Source: SIG437 sp045648985 (GTDB lineage: Bacteria > Bacillota > Clostridia > UBA1381 > UBA9506). From it: a stretch of DNA of 64,000 nt. Made by a program: the position numbers and the translations under genes. The notes under the pieces were generated by a model. It worked only from the letters and a program-made list of their open reading frames with translations, did no database searches and was not told where the DNA came from. Of this stretch, positions 48,256-56,605 are shown one piece after another. The stretch spans positions 1 to 64,000 of the forward strand of contig JAZROZ010000023.1 in NCBI GenBank assembly GCA_045648985.1, read 5' to 3'. The first letter of the stretch is position 1. Each line of letters begins with the position of its first letter.

Positions 48256-48286
48256 GTTGCCTTGGTTTTCAAGGCAACTCTTTTTC
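48256..48286 (+). terminator. gdhA terminator
   Basis: GTTGCCTTG pairs with AAGGCAAC around GTTTTC-type loop sequence, then TCTTTTT. Confidence 0.82.
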
Positions 48287-48347
48287 TACACCCAAAGTAT
48301 CATAATAGCTCCGGCATGCATATCGTGATAAAAAAGGAGTGATTTGC

Positions 48348-48827
48348 ATGACAGAACTTAAATATAACAGGGATGCTGCCGTAAGATATGCAAAAAGGTG
48401 GGCACTCGGGCGAAATCCAATGTATTATAATTTTGATGATTTGGGCGGCGACTGCACGAACTTTGCATCACAGTGTATTTATGCGGGTGCAAATGTTATG
48501 AATTATACAGATGTTTTCGGTTGGTACTATGAAAGCCTGTCACAGCGTTCACCGTCGTGGACAGGAGTAGAATATCTTTATAACTTTCTTATAAATAACA
48601 AAGGAGTCGGGCCGTTTGGTTTTTTAGTATCTCAAAATGAAGCAGAGCCCGGGGATGTTGTTCAGCTCGGGACAGAAAACAACCATTATTATCACTCGCC
48701 GGTTATAATATCAACTGAGCCGATTTTGCTGGCGGCACATTCATTTGATGCTCTTTTCAGACCCTTAGATTCTTACACATACGACAAAGTGAGATTTATT
48801 CATATAGAGGGAGTCAGAAAAGCGTGA
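48348..48827 (+). CDS. Amidase-like domain protein (Amidase_6 type)
   Basis: The product is 159 aa. YNRDAAVRYAKRWALGRNPMY, quoted as YNRDAAVRYAKRWALG, then FDDLGGDCTNFASQCIYAG (putative catalytic Cys) and HYYHSPVII (putative His) match the Amidase_6/NlpC-like fold common in Clostridia. There is no signal peptide or wall-binding domain, so it is probably cytoplasmic or exported another way. Relatives are often secreted. AAAGGAG precedes the ATG at 48348. It stands alone between gdhA and serC. Confidence 0.82.
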   Translation: MTELKYNRDAAVRYAKRWALGRNPMYYNFDDLGGDCTNFASQCIYAGANVMNYTDVFGWYYESLSQRSPSWTGVEYLYNFLINNKGVGPFGFLVSQNEAEPGDVVQLGTENNHYYHSPVIISTEPILLAAHSFDALFRPLDSYTYDKVRFIHIEGVRKA

Positions 48828-48867
48828 AATAAAGGATGATTTGCCTATAAAATAATGAATTTTTTTA

Positions 48868-48896
48868 TTGACTATTTTAAGTTGTTGGTATATAAT
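48868..48896 (+). promoter_or_regulatory. serC-serA promoter
   Basis: TTGACT (48868-48873), a 17-nt spacer and TATAAT (48891-48896), 47 nt before the serC start. Confidence 0.85.
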
Positions 48897-48942
48897 AGAA
48901 ACAATAATTTTATTTTTTTATACAATTACGGAGGTATCGACA

Positions 48943-50025
48943 ATGAGCAGAGTTTATAATTTTTCAGCAGGTCCTTCTGTACTTCCTGAGGAAGTGCTTA
49001 AAAAGGCTGCAGCACAAATGACAGAATATGAGACATCAGGTATGTCTGTTATGGAGATGAGTCACCGTTCGGCTGACTATGAAGCTATTATTGGAAGAGC
49101 GGAATCTCTCCTTCGTGAGCTTATGCATATACCGGATAACTATAAAGTGTTGTTTCTGCAGGGCGGTGCATCAACACAGTTTGCAATGATTCCTATGAAT
49201 CTTTTAAGAAAATCTAAAAAGGCTGACTATGTTATAACAGGTCAGTGGGCAAAAAAAGCAGCTTCCGAAGCAGAGAAGTATGGTGAAGTTAAGAAGGTTG
49301 CAAGCTCAGCTGATAAAGTGTTCTCATACATTCCCAAGCTTGACAAAAATGAATTCACACCTGATGCGGATTATTTCCACATTACATTTAACAACACAAT
49401 CTACGGAACACGTTATACAGAGCTTCCTGACACAGGCGACGTTCCGCTCGTTGCAGATATTTCATCAAATATTTTGTCACAGCCTATCGACGTTACAAAA
49501 TTTGGTCTTTTATACGCAGGCGCACAGAAAAATATGGGTCCTGCAGGCTTAACTGTTGTTATCATACGTGAAGACTTAATCGGTGATGTAGATCAGACAG
49601 TTCCTACGATGCTTCAATACAAGATTCACGCAGAAAACGGCTCAATGTATAACACTCCTCCTACATACAGCATTTATATCTGTATGCTCGTATTGGAATG
49701 GTTAAAAGAGCAGGGAGGTATTGAAGGAATATACAAAGTAAATTTAGAGAAAGCAAAGCTTCTTTATGATTACTTAGATAGTTCAGAAATGTTTAGGGGA
49801 ACAGTAGTTCCAGAGGATCGTTCACTTATGAATGTTCCGTTTGTAACAGATTCAGAGGAATTAAATGCTAAATTCATAAAAGAAGCAAAAGCAAAGGGCT
49901 TTGTAAACTTAAAAGGTCACAGAACAGTTGGTGGTATGAGAGCAAGTATCTATAACGCAATGTCCTTAGACGGTGTAAAAGCTTTGGTTGACTTTATGAA
50001 AGAATTTGAAAAAAATAATAAATAA
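48943..50025 (+). CDS. serC: Phosphoserine aminotransferase
   Basis: SerC converts 3-phosphohydroxypyruvate and glutamate into phosphoserine. The product is 360 aa. It starts RVYNFSAGPSVLPEEVL, with MEMSHRSADYEAI, LFLQGGASTQFAMIP and the PLP lysine in AGAQKNMGPAGL near residue 194, and ends with GHRTVGGMRASIYNAM. The ATG at 48943 follows ACGGAGGT. It is followed 14 nt later by serA, the preceding step of the same pathway. Confidence 0.97.
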   Translation: MSRVYNFSAGPSVLPEEVLKKAAAQMTEYETSGMSVMEMSHRSADYEAIIGRAESLLRELMHIPDNYKVLFLQGGASTQFAMIPMNLLRKSKKADYVITGQWAKKAASEAEKYGEVKKVASSADKVFSYIPKLDKNEFTPDADYFHITFNNTIYGTRYTELPDTGDVPLVADISSNILSQPIDVTKFGLLYAGAQKNMGPAGLTVVIIREDLIGDVDQTVPTMLQYKIHAENGSMYNTPPTYSIYICMLVLEWLKEQGGIEGIYKVNLEKAKLLYDYLDSSEMFRGTVVPEDRSLMNVPFVTDSEELNAKFIKEAKAKGFVNLKGHRTVGGMRASIYNAMSLDGVKALVDFMKEFEKNNK

Positions 50026-50039
50026 AAGGCGGTAGTCAT

Positions 50040-51206
50040 ATGTTTGACATTTTAACACTTAATAAAATAGCAAGCTGCGGTCTTGAAAAATTGTCCGCAG
50101 AAAAATATAACATCAGCGATTCATGCGCTGACCCTGATGGCATAATCTTAAGAAGCTTTTCTATGCACGATATGGAAGTGGGAGCTAACTTAAAAGCTGT
50201 TGCAAGAGCAGGTGCAGGTGTAAACAATATTCCTGTTGATGCTTATACAGAAAAAGGTATTGTTGTTTTCAATACTCCTGGTGCTAATGCAAATGCTGTT
50301 AAGGAGCTTGTTATAGCAGGTCTTTTACTTTCCTCGCGTGATATCGTAGGCGGTATTGAATGGGCAAAAACTTTAAGTGGTCAGGGTGCAGAAGTTGGAA
50401 AGCTTGTTGAAAAAGGAAAGAGCCAGTTTGTAGGTCCTGAAATCAAGGGTAAAACACTTGGTGTTATCGGTCTTGGTGCAATCGGTGTTATGGTTGCAAA
50501 TGCTGCAAGCGCGCTTGGAATGGATGTAATTGGTTATGACCCATACCTTACAATAGATGCAGCACTACACCTCGCTACAACAATCAAAAAAGCAGATGAT
50601 ATAAGTGAAGTATATGCTAAATCTGATTATATCACACTTCACATTCCGCTTAATGATTCTACAAGAGGCACAATTAATTCTGAAACAATAGCTCAGATGA
50701 AAGATGGTGTGAGAATATTAAATTTCTCACGTGGCGAGCTTGTTAATGAAGCGCATTTAGCTACAGCCTTAGACGAAGGTAAGATTGCATCATATGTAAT
50801 TGACTTTCCGTCAGATGCAGTTCTTTCAATGAAGAACGTTGTTGCAACACCTCACTTAGGTGCTTCAACTCCTGAATCAGAAGATAACTGTGCAATTATG
50901 GCTGCAAGAGAGCTAAGAGAATACTTGGAAAATGGTAATATCAGAAATTCCGTAAACTTCCCGAATTGCGAAATGGCAAGAGAGGGTGGCACAAGAATTA
51001 CAATTATGCACAAAAATGTTGCAGGTATGCTTAGTCTTTTCTCATCTGCAGTTGCTGATGAGGGTATAAACATCACAAATATGATGAATAAGAGCAAAAA
51101 AGACAATGCATATACAATAATGGATATTGACGGCGACGTTTCTGAAGCGATGGAAAATAAGCTTGCAGGTATTGATGCAGTATTAAAGGTTAGAATTATA
51201 AAATAG
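50040..51206 (+). CDS. serA: D-3-phosphoglycerate dehydrogenase
   Basis: SerA oxidises 3-phosphoglycerate with NAD to start serine synthesis. The product is 388 aa: an N-terminal substrate domain, a central NAD domain (GKTLGVIGLGAIGVMVANAA, catalytic Arg in FSRGEL, Glu, and His in TPHLGASTPESE) and a C-terminal ACT domain (HKNVAGMLSLFSSAVADEGI, DIDGDV) that may sense serine. It lacks the extra domain of long SerA forms. It is the second gene of the serC-serA operon. Confidence 0.96.
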   Translation: MFDILTLNKIASCGLEKLSAEKYNISDSCADPDGIILRSFSMHDMEVGANLKAVARAGAGVNNIPVDAYTEKGIVVFNTPGANANAVKELVIAGLLLSSRDIVGGIEWAKTLSGQGAEVGKLVEKGKSQFVGPEIKGKTLGVIGLGAIGVMVANAASALGMDVIGYDPYLTIDAALHLATTIKKADDISEVYAKSDYITLHIPLNDSTRGTINSETIAQMKDGVRILNFSRGELVNEAHLATALDEGKIASYVIDFPSDAVLSMKNVVATPHLGASTPESEDNCAIMAARELREYLENGNIRNSVNFPNCEMAREGGTRITIMHKNVAGMLSLFSSAVADEGINITNMMNKSKKDNAYTIMDIDGDVSEAMENKLAGIDAVLKVRIIK

Positions 51207-51214
51207 ATAAAACA

Positions 51215-51267
51215 ATATAATATAAAAACAGGTAAAAGCACTGCTTTTACCTGTTTTTATATTATAT
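51215..51267. terminator. Very strong bidirectional terminator after serA
   Basis: The 25-nt arm at 51215-51239 is perfectly complementary to 51243-51267 with a 3-nt apex (ACT). The GC-rich inner part ACAGGTAAAAGC is flanked by T/A runs. The far arm overlaps the end of the small minus-strand gene. Confidence 0.9.
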
Positions 51268-51435
51268 GTCACCGCGTAATAAATTTTCTGCGTAATCCTT
51301 TAAGCTTTCAAAAGAATTAACACCGCCTGACCTCTGAGAAATCTGCTCCCTTACATAGTCGGGTAGAGAATCGAAATAGTTTTTAGCATCGCTTTCGTTT
51401 TCTAGAACTTCATTTAAGCTTGGATATTTTCTCAT
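51262..51435 (-). CDS. Small conserved hypothetical protein
   Basis: The product is 57 aa: MRKYPSLNEVLENESDAKNY, FDSLPDYVREQISQRSGG and SFESLKDYAENLLRGD. It looks helical and acidic. Similar short proteins occur in many Clostridia, but no function is known to me. AAGGTGGGA precedes the ATG at 51435; upstream in-frame codons lack a site. It is convergent with serA. Confidence 0.65.
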   Translation of the reverse strand: MRKYPSLNEVLENESDAKNYFDSLPDYVREQISQRSGGVNSFESLKDYAENLLRGDI

Positions 51436-51492
51436 AATAAATCCCACCTTCTGTATTTTTTTCTTATTATGCGAAAATTTCCGTGAAATATA

Positions 51493-51527
51493 CAAAAAAA
51501 GGTGTAAAACAAATTTGTCTTACACCT
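51493..51527 (-). terminator. Terminator of the yabPQ-divIC-yabR run
   Basis: Read on minus, AGGTGTAAGACAAA pairs with TTTGTTTTACACCT (one wobble) and is followed by seven T. Confidence 0.85.
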
Positions 51528-51544
51528 CAAATAATATGTAATTT

Positions 51545-51997
51545 TTAATATGAACCTGAAGAACGCCTGTAGTTTCCACCGCGTTTTGCATCTACACCTT
51601 TTTTGATGTCGTGCATACGTTCATCGCTTGATTGCTTAAATTTACTCATCATTTCTTCAAAAGAGAGTGGCGCATCTGATTCTGAACCTTTGCTAGACCA
51701 ATCGAAGTCATCAGGTCTTGTAAAGCGCTGTTTTTTAGCCTGATTTTCGGCTTTGCGTTTATCTAAAAGCGCTTGCTTGATAGATAGGCTGATTTTACCT
51801 TTTTCATCAATCGAAACAACCTTAACTGATACTGTTTCACCTTCTTTTAGATGCTGATTGATATCCTTTACATATTCCAAAGCTACTTCGGAAATATGAA
51901 CGAGACCTGTTTTGCCTTCTCCTAAATCAATAAAAGCACCAAAAGGCGTAATACCTGAAATTTTTCCCTCTACTGTTTTGCCTACCTCCAAAAGCAT
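51545..51997 (-). CDS. yabR: S1 RNA-binding domain protein (YabR type)
   Basis: The product is 150 aa. The N-terminal 75 residues form an S1 OB fold (VGKTVEGKISGITPFGAFID, LGEGKTGLVHISEVAL, GETVSVKVVSIDEKGKISLS). The rest is a charged, disordered tail ending in RGGNYRRSSGSY. It probably binds RNA or ribosomes. It follows the divIC-like gene, the order yabP-yabQ-divIC-yabR seen in Bacillus and Clostridia. GGAGGAAG lies 10 nt before the ATG. Confidence 0.87.
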   Translation of the reverse strand: MLLEVGKTVEGKISGITPFGAFIDLGEGKTGLVHISEVALEYVKDINQHLKEGETVSVKVVSIDEKGKISLSIKQALLDKRKAENQAKKQRFTRPDDFDWSSKGSESDAPLSFEEMMSKFKQSSDERMHDIKKGVDAKRGGNYRRSSGSY

Positions 51998-52044
51998 CAG
52001 AATGCTTCCTCCATTTCTTTGTTTGACGTACTGTAAAAAATTAT

Positions 52045-52344
52045 TTATTTGTTTGTATCAATAAAAACTTTTTCACTTTTTTTCATATATCCAAGCTTCT
52101 CACGTGCAACCCGCTCTTTGTATTCATCAGTTTCTGTAAGTGCCAGCTCATCGTTCTTTTCTTTGTTGATTTTATGAGCTTCTGTGGTTTGCTCGTCTAT
52201 GATTTTATTCTGTTTATTAAGCCACGACAATGTAAACTGCTGTGATATCAAAGAGATACATATGTAAGCAGCAAGTCCAAGCAATAAAAATCGTTTAATA
52301 AAAACGGAAAAATTAATATTCTTTTTTGAAGCTTTCTTATCCAT
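52045..52344 (-). CDS. divIC: Septum formation initiator DivIC/FtsB-like
   Basis: The product is 99 aa. A basic cytoplasmic N-terminus is followed by one membrane segment (about 15-35, FLLLGLAAYICISLI) and a coiled coil (LSWLNKQNKIIDEQTTEAHK, INKEKNDELA). The C-terminal block EYKERVAREKLGYMKKSEKVF is typical of DivIC/FtsB. It joins FtsL and DivIB in the division complex. It lies between yabQ and yabR. Confidence 0.88.
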   Translation of the reverse strand: MDKKASKKNINFSVFIKRFLLLGLAAYICISLISQQFTLSWLNKQNKIIDEQTTEAHKINKEKNDELALTETDEYKERVAREKLGYMKKSEKVFIDTNK

Positions 52345-52371
52345 ACTAACCTCGTAAAATGTATCGTAGTT

Positions 52372-52860
52372 TCATTTTTTTAAAAAAGCTGTTTTACAAG
52401 CTTTCTGTATCTTTTTAAATTTCCTGCTTATTCTTTTGAAACCTCGTATAACAGGCGATATTACAAAAGATAAACATACACATATTATATTATACGTAAA
52501 TTTGAGCGGTGTCAATAGAATTTTCAAAAAAAATTCAAAAATTTTGAAAAAAACAGAGATAAAACGGTGAACTAAGAGCATAAATAGTCTGCTTAAGGTT
52601 AAAAAATACAAAACAGCTCCCAAAAAAGAACCAAAAATATGATACCACCTGAGTCTGCCATCATTTGTGAAAAAAACCAAAAAGAACATAATAGCAGTAG
52701 CTATGCACCAGAAAAGAATATCCTGCAGTCCTGAAAAAAGCACCCCTGTCTGTACTTCAATGCGGATAGTTCTGAAAAGGTCATAAAGAAAGGCTATTAT
52801 CATTCCGAATAAGACAGAATAAAGCAGAATATAGACTTCATTTGCAATCGAAAAATCCAT
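52372..52860 (-). CDS. yabQ: Spore cortex biosynthesis protein YabQ
   Basis: The product is 162 aa with four or five membrane segments: YILLYSVLFGMIIAFLYDLF, LFWCIATAIMFFLVFF, FGSFLGAVLYFLTLSRLF and FTYNIICVCLSFVIS, then a basic tail (RGFKRISRKFKKIQK). The FLYDLFRTIR motif and the GRLRWYHIFG stretch are YabQ signatures. It localises to the outer forespore membrane and is needed for cortex formation. It starts 12 nt after yabP. Confidence 0.87.
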   Translation of the reverse strand: MDFSIANEVYILLYSVLFGMIIAFLYDLFRTIRIEVQTGVLFSGLQDILFWCIATAIMFFLVFFTNDGRLRWYHIFGSFLGAVLYFLTLSRLFMLLVHRFISVFFKIFEFFLKILLTPLKFTYNIICVCLSFVISPVIRGFKRISRKFKKIQKACKTAFLKK

Positions 52861-52872
52861 AGAAAATCTCCA

Positions 52873-53148
52873 TCATTTTAAAAGCTTTTTAAAAAATCCT
52901 TTTTGCTTTCCGCCGTAACCTTTATCAGAGTATAAAATACTCATAATTTCACCGTCAATAATGAGCTCTCCTGATGCGATATCGAGCTTTTGAATATGAA
53001 GATTATATCCTTCGATTTCAATTGTATCTTCGTTTGTGAAAAGTACAATTTTAGATTCATCAAAGGTATCAACATCTTTTACCTGAGTTACGGAAAGCTG
53101 TGAACGTTCCTTTAAAAAAAGATTGTATGGGGATTTGTTTTCTTCCAT
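52873..53148 (-). CDS. yabP: Sporulation protein YabP
   Basis: The product is 91 aa of the YabP/YqfC family: RSQLSVTQVKDVDTFDESKI, TNEDTIEIEGYNLHIQKLDI and ASGELIIDGEIMSILYSD. It is a small beta-rich protein acting during spore cortex or coat steps. It precedes yabQ with a short gap and has a conserved order with yabQ, divIC and yabR. Confidence 0.87.
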   Translation of the reverse strand: MEENKSPYNLFLKERSQLSVTQVKDVDTFDESKIVLFTNEDTIEIEGYNLHIQKLDIASGELIIDGEIMSILYSDKGYGGKQKGFFKKLLK

Positions 53149-53213
53149 AAAAAGTCCTCCGATTATATTATTTATTAAATAATATGAAACGGAGGAGGTT
53201 AGTATGCATTTTT

Positions 53214-53720
53214 TTATTTTTGGAGCACTTTTATAATTTCGCCTACATACATATCATGAAAATCTGCGGTAGCGTAGTTTTTATTTATCAAGGACTTATC
53301 AATAAAGCCTTCGGGAACTAAAGGAGAATGATAAAGCTTTTTGCATATGACAGAAAGCCTTGCTTCGTTAAAAATCGGCGCGTTCTCATCTGTTTTAAGT
53401 GTTAGCTTTGACTTTGCGATTTTATCTTCATCGCGGCCAGATACCTTTCCAAAATAGCCTAAGATATCTTTATATTCCTTATCAAAAAAGGAAAGTGTAA
53501 AAAATTCAGAATTGTCAACAAATTTCTTTGTGTATCTCTGCGGTCTTATAAAACAATATACTACGTTTTTGTTCCATAAAACACCCATACCGCCCCAAGA
53601 AGCAGTCATCGCATTGGTTTTGCCATCGTTTGATGCTGCAATCAGCATCCAGTCATTTCCTATTAATGAAAAAACATTATCATTTATATTTTCAGGTGAA
53701 ATCTCTTTAAAATCGGCCAT
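53214..53720 (-). CDS. Flavin reductase-like domain protein
   Basis: The product is 168 aa with a split-barrel FMN-binding fold: DWMLIAASNDGKTNAMTASW, GGMGVLWNKNVVYCFIRPQR, YTKKFVDNSEFFTLSFFDKE and GKVSGRDEDKI. Members reduce flavin or bind FMN; the substrate is unknown. The ATG at 53720 follows GAGGGAT. It stands alone between the yab cluster and spmB. Confidence 0.88.
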   Translation of the reverse strand: MADFKEISPENINDNVFSLIGNDWMLIAASNDGKTNAMTASWGGMGVLWNKNVVYCFIRPQRYTKKFVDNSEFFTLSFFDKEYKDILGYFGKVSGRDEDKIAKSKLTLKTDENAPIFNEARLSVICKKLYHSPLVPEGFIDKSLINKNYATADFHDMYVGEIIKVLQK

Positions 53721-53775
53721 TTTTATCCCTCTTTCTAATTGATTAATATAATTATACATCTATCTATTTTTAATG

Positions 53776-54303
53776 TCAACCAAAAAACAGTCTGCAAACC
53801 CAGACAGAAGCTAAAAAACCTGCAAGGTCTGCAGTTAGTGCAGCGAAAAGCGTATAGCGGGAATCGGTTACGTTTATACTGCCAAAATATATACATATGG
53901 CATAAAATGTAGTTTCTGTTGAGCCCATCATAACAGATGCAGTTTTGCCGATTATGGAATCAGGGCCGTAGCGAGCTAAAATATCGCCAACTATTGCTAA
54001 AGCTCCGCTTCCTGAAACGGGCCTAAGCAGTGCAAGCGGCATAACCTCAGACGGAATATGAAATATATCTGTTACAGGAGAAATCAGCTTTATAAGAAAG
54101 TCAAGAGCACCACTTGTTCTAAACATTGTAATTGCTGCAATAAGTCCAACCAAAGCGGGCAGGATATTGATTGTTGAGGTGATGCCGTCTTTAGCTCCTT
54201 TTGTAAATGCTTCAAATATGTTTACCCTTTTAAAAAGAGCATATCCTAAGATTATAAAAAATATTATCGGAATAATGAAAAGTGATATATTGCTGAGCAT
54301 CAT
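53776..54303 (-). CDS. spmB: Spore maturation protein B
   Basis: The product is 175 aa with several membrane segments (SLFIIPIIFFIILGYALFKR, INILPALVGLIAAITMF, late WVCRLFFG). SpmB, with SpmA, is needed for spore core dehydration and maturation, and both carry the nucleoside-transporter Gate fold. PLALLRPVSGSGALAI and MGSTETTFYAICIYFGS are signatures. Its ATG overlaps the spmA stop by 4 nt. Confidence 0.92.
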   Translation of the reverse strand: MMLSNISLFIIPIIFFIILGYALFKRVNIFEAFTKGAKDGITSTINILPALVGLIAAITMFRTSGALDFLIKLISPVTDIFHIPSEVMPLALLRPVSGSGALAIVGDILARYGPDSIIGKTASVMMGSTETTFYAICIYFGSINVTDSRYTLFAALTADLAGFLASVWVCRLFFG

Positions 54304-54881
54304 ATATCACCTCTTTTTGACATAATCTTTGATACAATAATTCCAACAGATATGGAAATAATTGAACAAATCCATACGGGAACTATTATGGAAAAAGCGT
54401 CACTCGAGCCGTTTGAGCTTCTTAAGGCAATAACCGTTGTTGGAATAAGGGTGATAGATGCTGTGTTGATTACGACAAAAAGACACATAGAAGACGATGC
54501 ACGCTTTCTTTTCTTGTTTTCTTTGTCAAGCTCCTGCATGGCTTTGAGTCCTAGAGGTGTTGCGGCATTTGAAAGCCCTAAAAAATTTGCTACCATATTC
54601 ATAAGCATCGCATCATTAGCGGGGGAGTTTTCCTTAAGCTCGGGAAAAAGCAAACGCATAAGCGGTTTTAACAATTTTGACAGTTTCTCTGTAAGACCTG
54701 CTCGTTTTGCGATTTCTAAAAGTCCTGACCAAAAACACATCATACCCAAAAGTCCTATTGCCATTTGAACAGCAGATGATGCACCCTCCAAAAGAGCGTT
54801 GTTTACATCATTTAAGGTTCCATTTGCGATTGAAAATACGAAAGAAAGAATGAGCATTGATGCCCATATATAATTAATCAT
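54300..54881 (-). CDS. spmA: Spore maturation protein A
   Basis: The product is 193 aa of the Gate-fold membrane family: NYIWASMLILSFVFSIANGT, LLGMMCFWSGLLEIAKRAGL, LMNMVANFLGLSNAATPLGL and FVVINTASITLIPTTVIALR. It is co-translated with spmB. Its start codon and ribosome site lie within a strong hairpin (54877-54915), which could limit its translation. Confidence 0.92.
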   Translation of the reverse strand: MINYIWASMLILSFVFSIANGTLNDVNNALLEGASSAVQMAIGLLGMMCFWSGLLEIAKRAGLTEKLSKLLKPLMRLLFPELKENSPANDAMLMNMVANFLGLSNAATPLGLKAMQELDKENKKRKRASSSMCLFVVINTASITLIPTTVIALRSSNGSSDAFSIIVPVWICSIISISVGIIVSKIMSKRGDI

Positions 54882-54915
54882 GCGAACACCCCTTTTTAAA
54901 GGGTATTCGCATGAT
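54877..54915 (-). promoter_or_regulatory. Hairpin enclosing the spmA ribosome binding site and start codon
   Basis: On the minus-strand RNA, a 15-bp stem (54915-54901 with 54891-54877, one G-U) has a 9-nt loop. The start ATG (54881-54879) sits in the 3' arm and AAGGGG (54894-54889) at the top of the stem. It has no T-run, so it is unlikely to be a plain terminator. Confidence 0.55.
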
Positions 54916-54920
54916 AGTTT

Positions 54921-55427
54921 TTATATGTTATTTTTTATACATTTTAACATTTCATCAATTGCCTCTTGGGGTGTTTTTTGATTGACTATAATAAAATCTG
55001 CATACTTTTCGTATAGCGGAGTTCTTAATCTTTCCATTTCACTAAGCTTTTCAAGGTTTTTTGAAAGAAGCGGCCTGTTAGATGCATCAATCGTACTTTT
55101 TATTGATTTAACAGACCTTTTTATATAAAAAGTGATGGCATTTTCTTTTAAATACTTCATATTTTCTTCTTTTAAGATAATTCCACCGCCTGTAGAAATA
55201 ATGGTATTATTATAAAGTGAAACTTTTTTGGCGCACTCTGTTTCAAGATTTCTGAAATAGATTTCACCATCTGTTTCAAAAATATTTTTAATTGTTCTTT
55301 TTTGTTCTTTTTCAATAACCTCATCAGTATCAATAAAATCCATATTAAGTTTTTTAGCGAGCATCTGTCCTAGTGTTGTTTTGCCACAGCCTGACATACC
55401 GATGAGTACAATATTTTTCTCAGTCAT
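54921..55427 (-). CDS. aroK: Shikimate kinase
   Basis: This kinase phosphorylates shikimate in aromatic amino acid synthesis. The product is 168 aa, a P-loop kinase with Walker A GMSGCGKTTLG, FIDTDEVIE (substrate Asp), the shikimate-binding Arg in FRNLETE, ISTGGGIILK and the lid region RPLLSK. It is the usual size for AroK. It lies just upstream of spmA, 39 nt away, probably in one transcript. No other aro gene is nearby. Confidence 0.93.
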   Translation of the reverse strand: MTEKNIVLIGMSGCGKTTLGQMLAKKLNMDFIDTDEVIEKEQKRTIKNIFETDGEIYFRNLETECAKKVSLYNNTIISTGGGIILKEENMKYLKENAITFYIKRSVKSIKSTIDASNRPLLSKNLEKLSEMERLRTPLYEKYADFIIVNQKTPQEAIDEMLKCIKNNI

Positions 55428-55485
55428 AAGCGCCGCCTTTATTCATTTAGTATTTTCTATATTATACAACTAATGAAAAAAACTG

Positions 55486-56466
55486 TCAACCACCAAAGGT
55501 CCAGGCAGCCAAAACCTCACTATAGCAGAGAATATTCTTTCTGTCTATGTTATTTAAATATTTTTTTTCATTTTCAATAAATAGATTGTTACATTTTGAT
55601 ATGCAATCAGTTGCAAGGCAAATCTTTTCTTTATATTCTGCAGCAACCAAAGATAATTCTTCTTTGTATTCTCTGTCAACATTACGTTTTGCAGCGAGCT
55701 TATAAAAATCGATAATCTCGTCGTTTTCAAGGCTGGGAAAATGCTCGTGCGGTGGGGTAGAATCAAAAACTGCTACACTTAAATCCCTGATAATAAGCAT
55801 ATCAATACTCTTCGGGTCAAAAGAACAGTGATATACCTCAACATCGAAATTAAGACTCTGAGCCTCTTTGATAATCTTTTTCATAAAAGTTGATTTTCCT
55901 GTTCCTGGTCTGCCTTTTATGAAATATCTTTTTTTGACATTTTCAGTAAGATTTTCAACATAATCAACAGGACCTGTCGCTGTTGCAGCACCTAAGAAAC
56001 GTTCATATATATTTCCATTTTCTTTTCCGCTTTTTTGAGAAAACATCTCATTCTTTAAGCGAGTACATTCGTTGTCCAGAACAGAAAAGTCGAAATTATC
56101 TATATAGTATTTTTCCCATTCATCATGGATTGTGAGCGCATCCTTAAAATAATTTTTTGCACTTGTAAGTTCTCTGAGACTTTCAACATAACTGTTGTTT
56201 AATGCATTTATAACGCCATTTTCCTCATATGCAAGTACATTAACTATACATTTGTTTAGTTGTGGAAAGGCTATTCCCTTTATACCATTATTTAAAAAAT
56301 TGTGGATAAAATCGGCATTTATTCCTTTGTCTTTTGCTTTTTGCGATAGAAATTCAGTTATATTGCTCATTACGTCCTGTGGAAAGCTGTAAAGCTTTTT
56401 TACTTCATAGGGCAAATTGAAGTTTTTTAATCCCTGTGAACCGATTGTGTCAATAAAATAATGCAA
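55486..56466 (-). CDS. P-loop ATPase-like protein (PRK06851 type) lacking the first half
   Basis: The product is 326 aa with a TTG start after AGAGGTG. The C-terminal half resembles the second ATPase half of a Clostridia/Bacilli family of unknown function: VENLTENVKKRYFIKGRPGTGKSTF, given here as KRYFIKGRPGTGKSTFMK, then VEVYHCSFDPKSIDMLII and DSTPPHEHFPS. The N-terminal half has no P-loop, although in relatives both halves carry one. Its function is unknown; it may act in sporulation, given its neighbours. Confidence 0.72.
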   Translation of the reverse strand: MHYFIDTIGSQGLKNFNLPYEVKKLYSFPQDVMSNITEFLSQKAKDKGINADFIHNFLNNGIKGIAFPQLNKCIVNVLAYEENGVINALNNSYVESLRELTSAKNYFKDALTIHDEWEKYYIDNFDFSVLDNECTRLKNEMFSQKSGKENGNIYERFLGAATATGPVDYVENLTENVKKRYFIKGRPGTGKSTFMKKIIKEAQSLNFDVEVYHCSFDPKSIDMLIIRDLSVAVFDSTPPHEHFPSLENDEIIDFYKLAAKRNVDREYKEELSLVAAEYKEKICLATDCISKCNNLFIENEKKYLNNIDRKNILCYSEVLAAWTFGG

Positions 56467-56542
56467 TTAGCACACCTCTTTTTTTAGATTGTAGTAGAAA
56501 TTTATTCAAAGAATCAACTTGATATGCAAAATGATAATAATG

Positions 56543-56571
56543 TTGCATTTTTTGTTATTATTTGATATACT
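56543..56571 (+). promoter_or_regulatory. Promoter of the phosphohexomutase gene
   Basis: TTGCAT (56543-56548), a 17-nt spacer and TATACT (56566-56571), 35 nt before the start. Confidence 0.7.
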
Positions 56572-56605
56572 ATTTAAAAATATATATAAAGCAAAGAGGG
56601 ATTTT

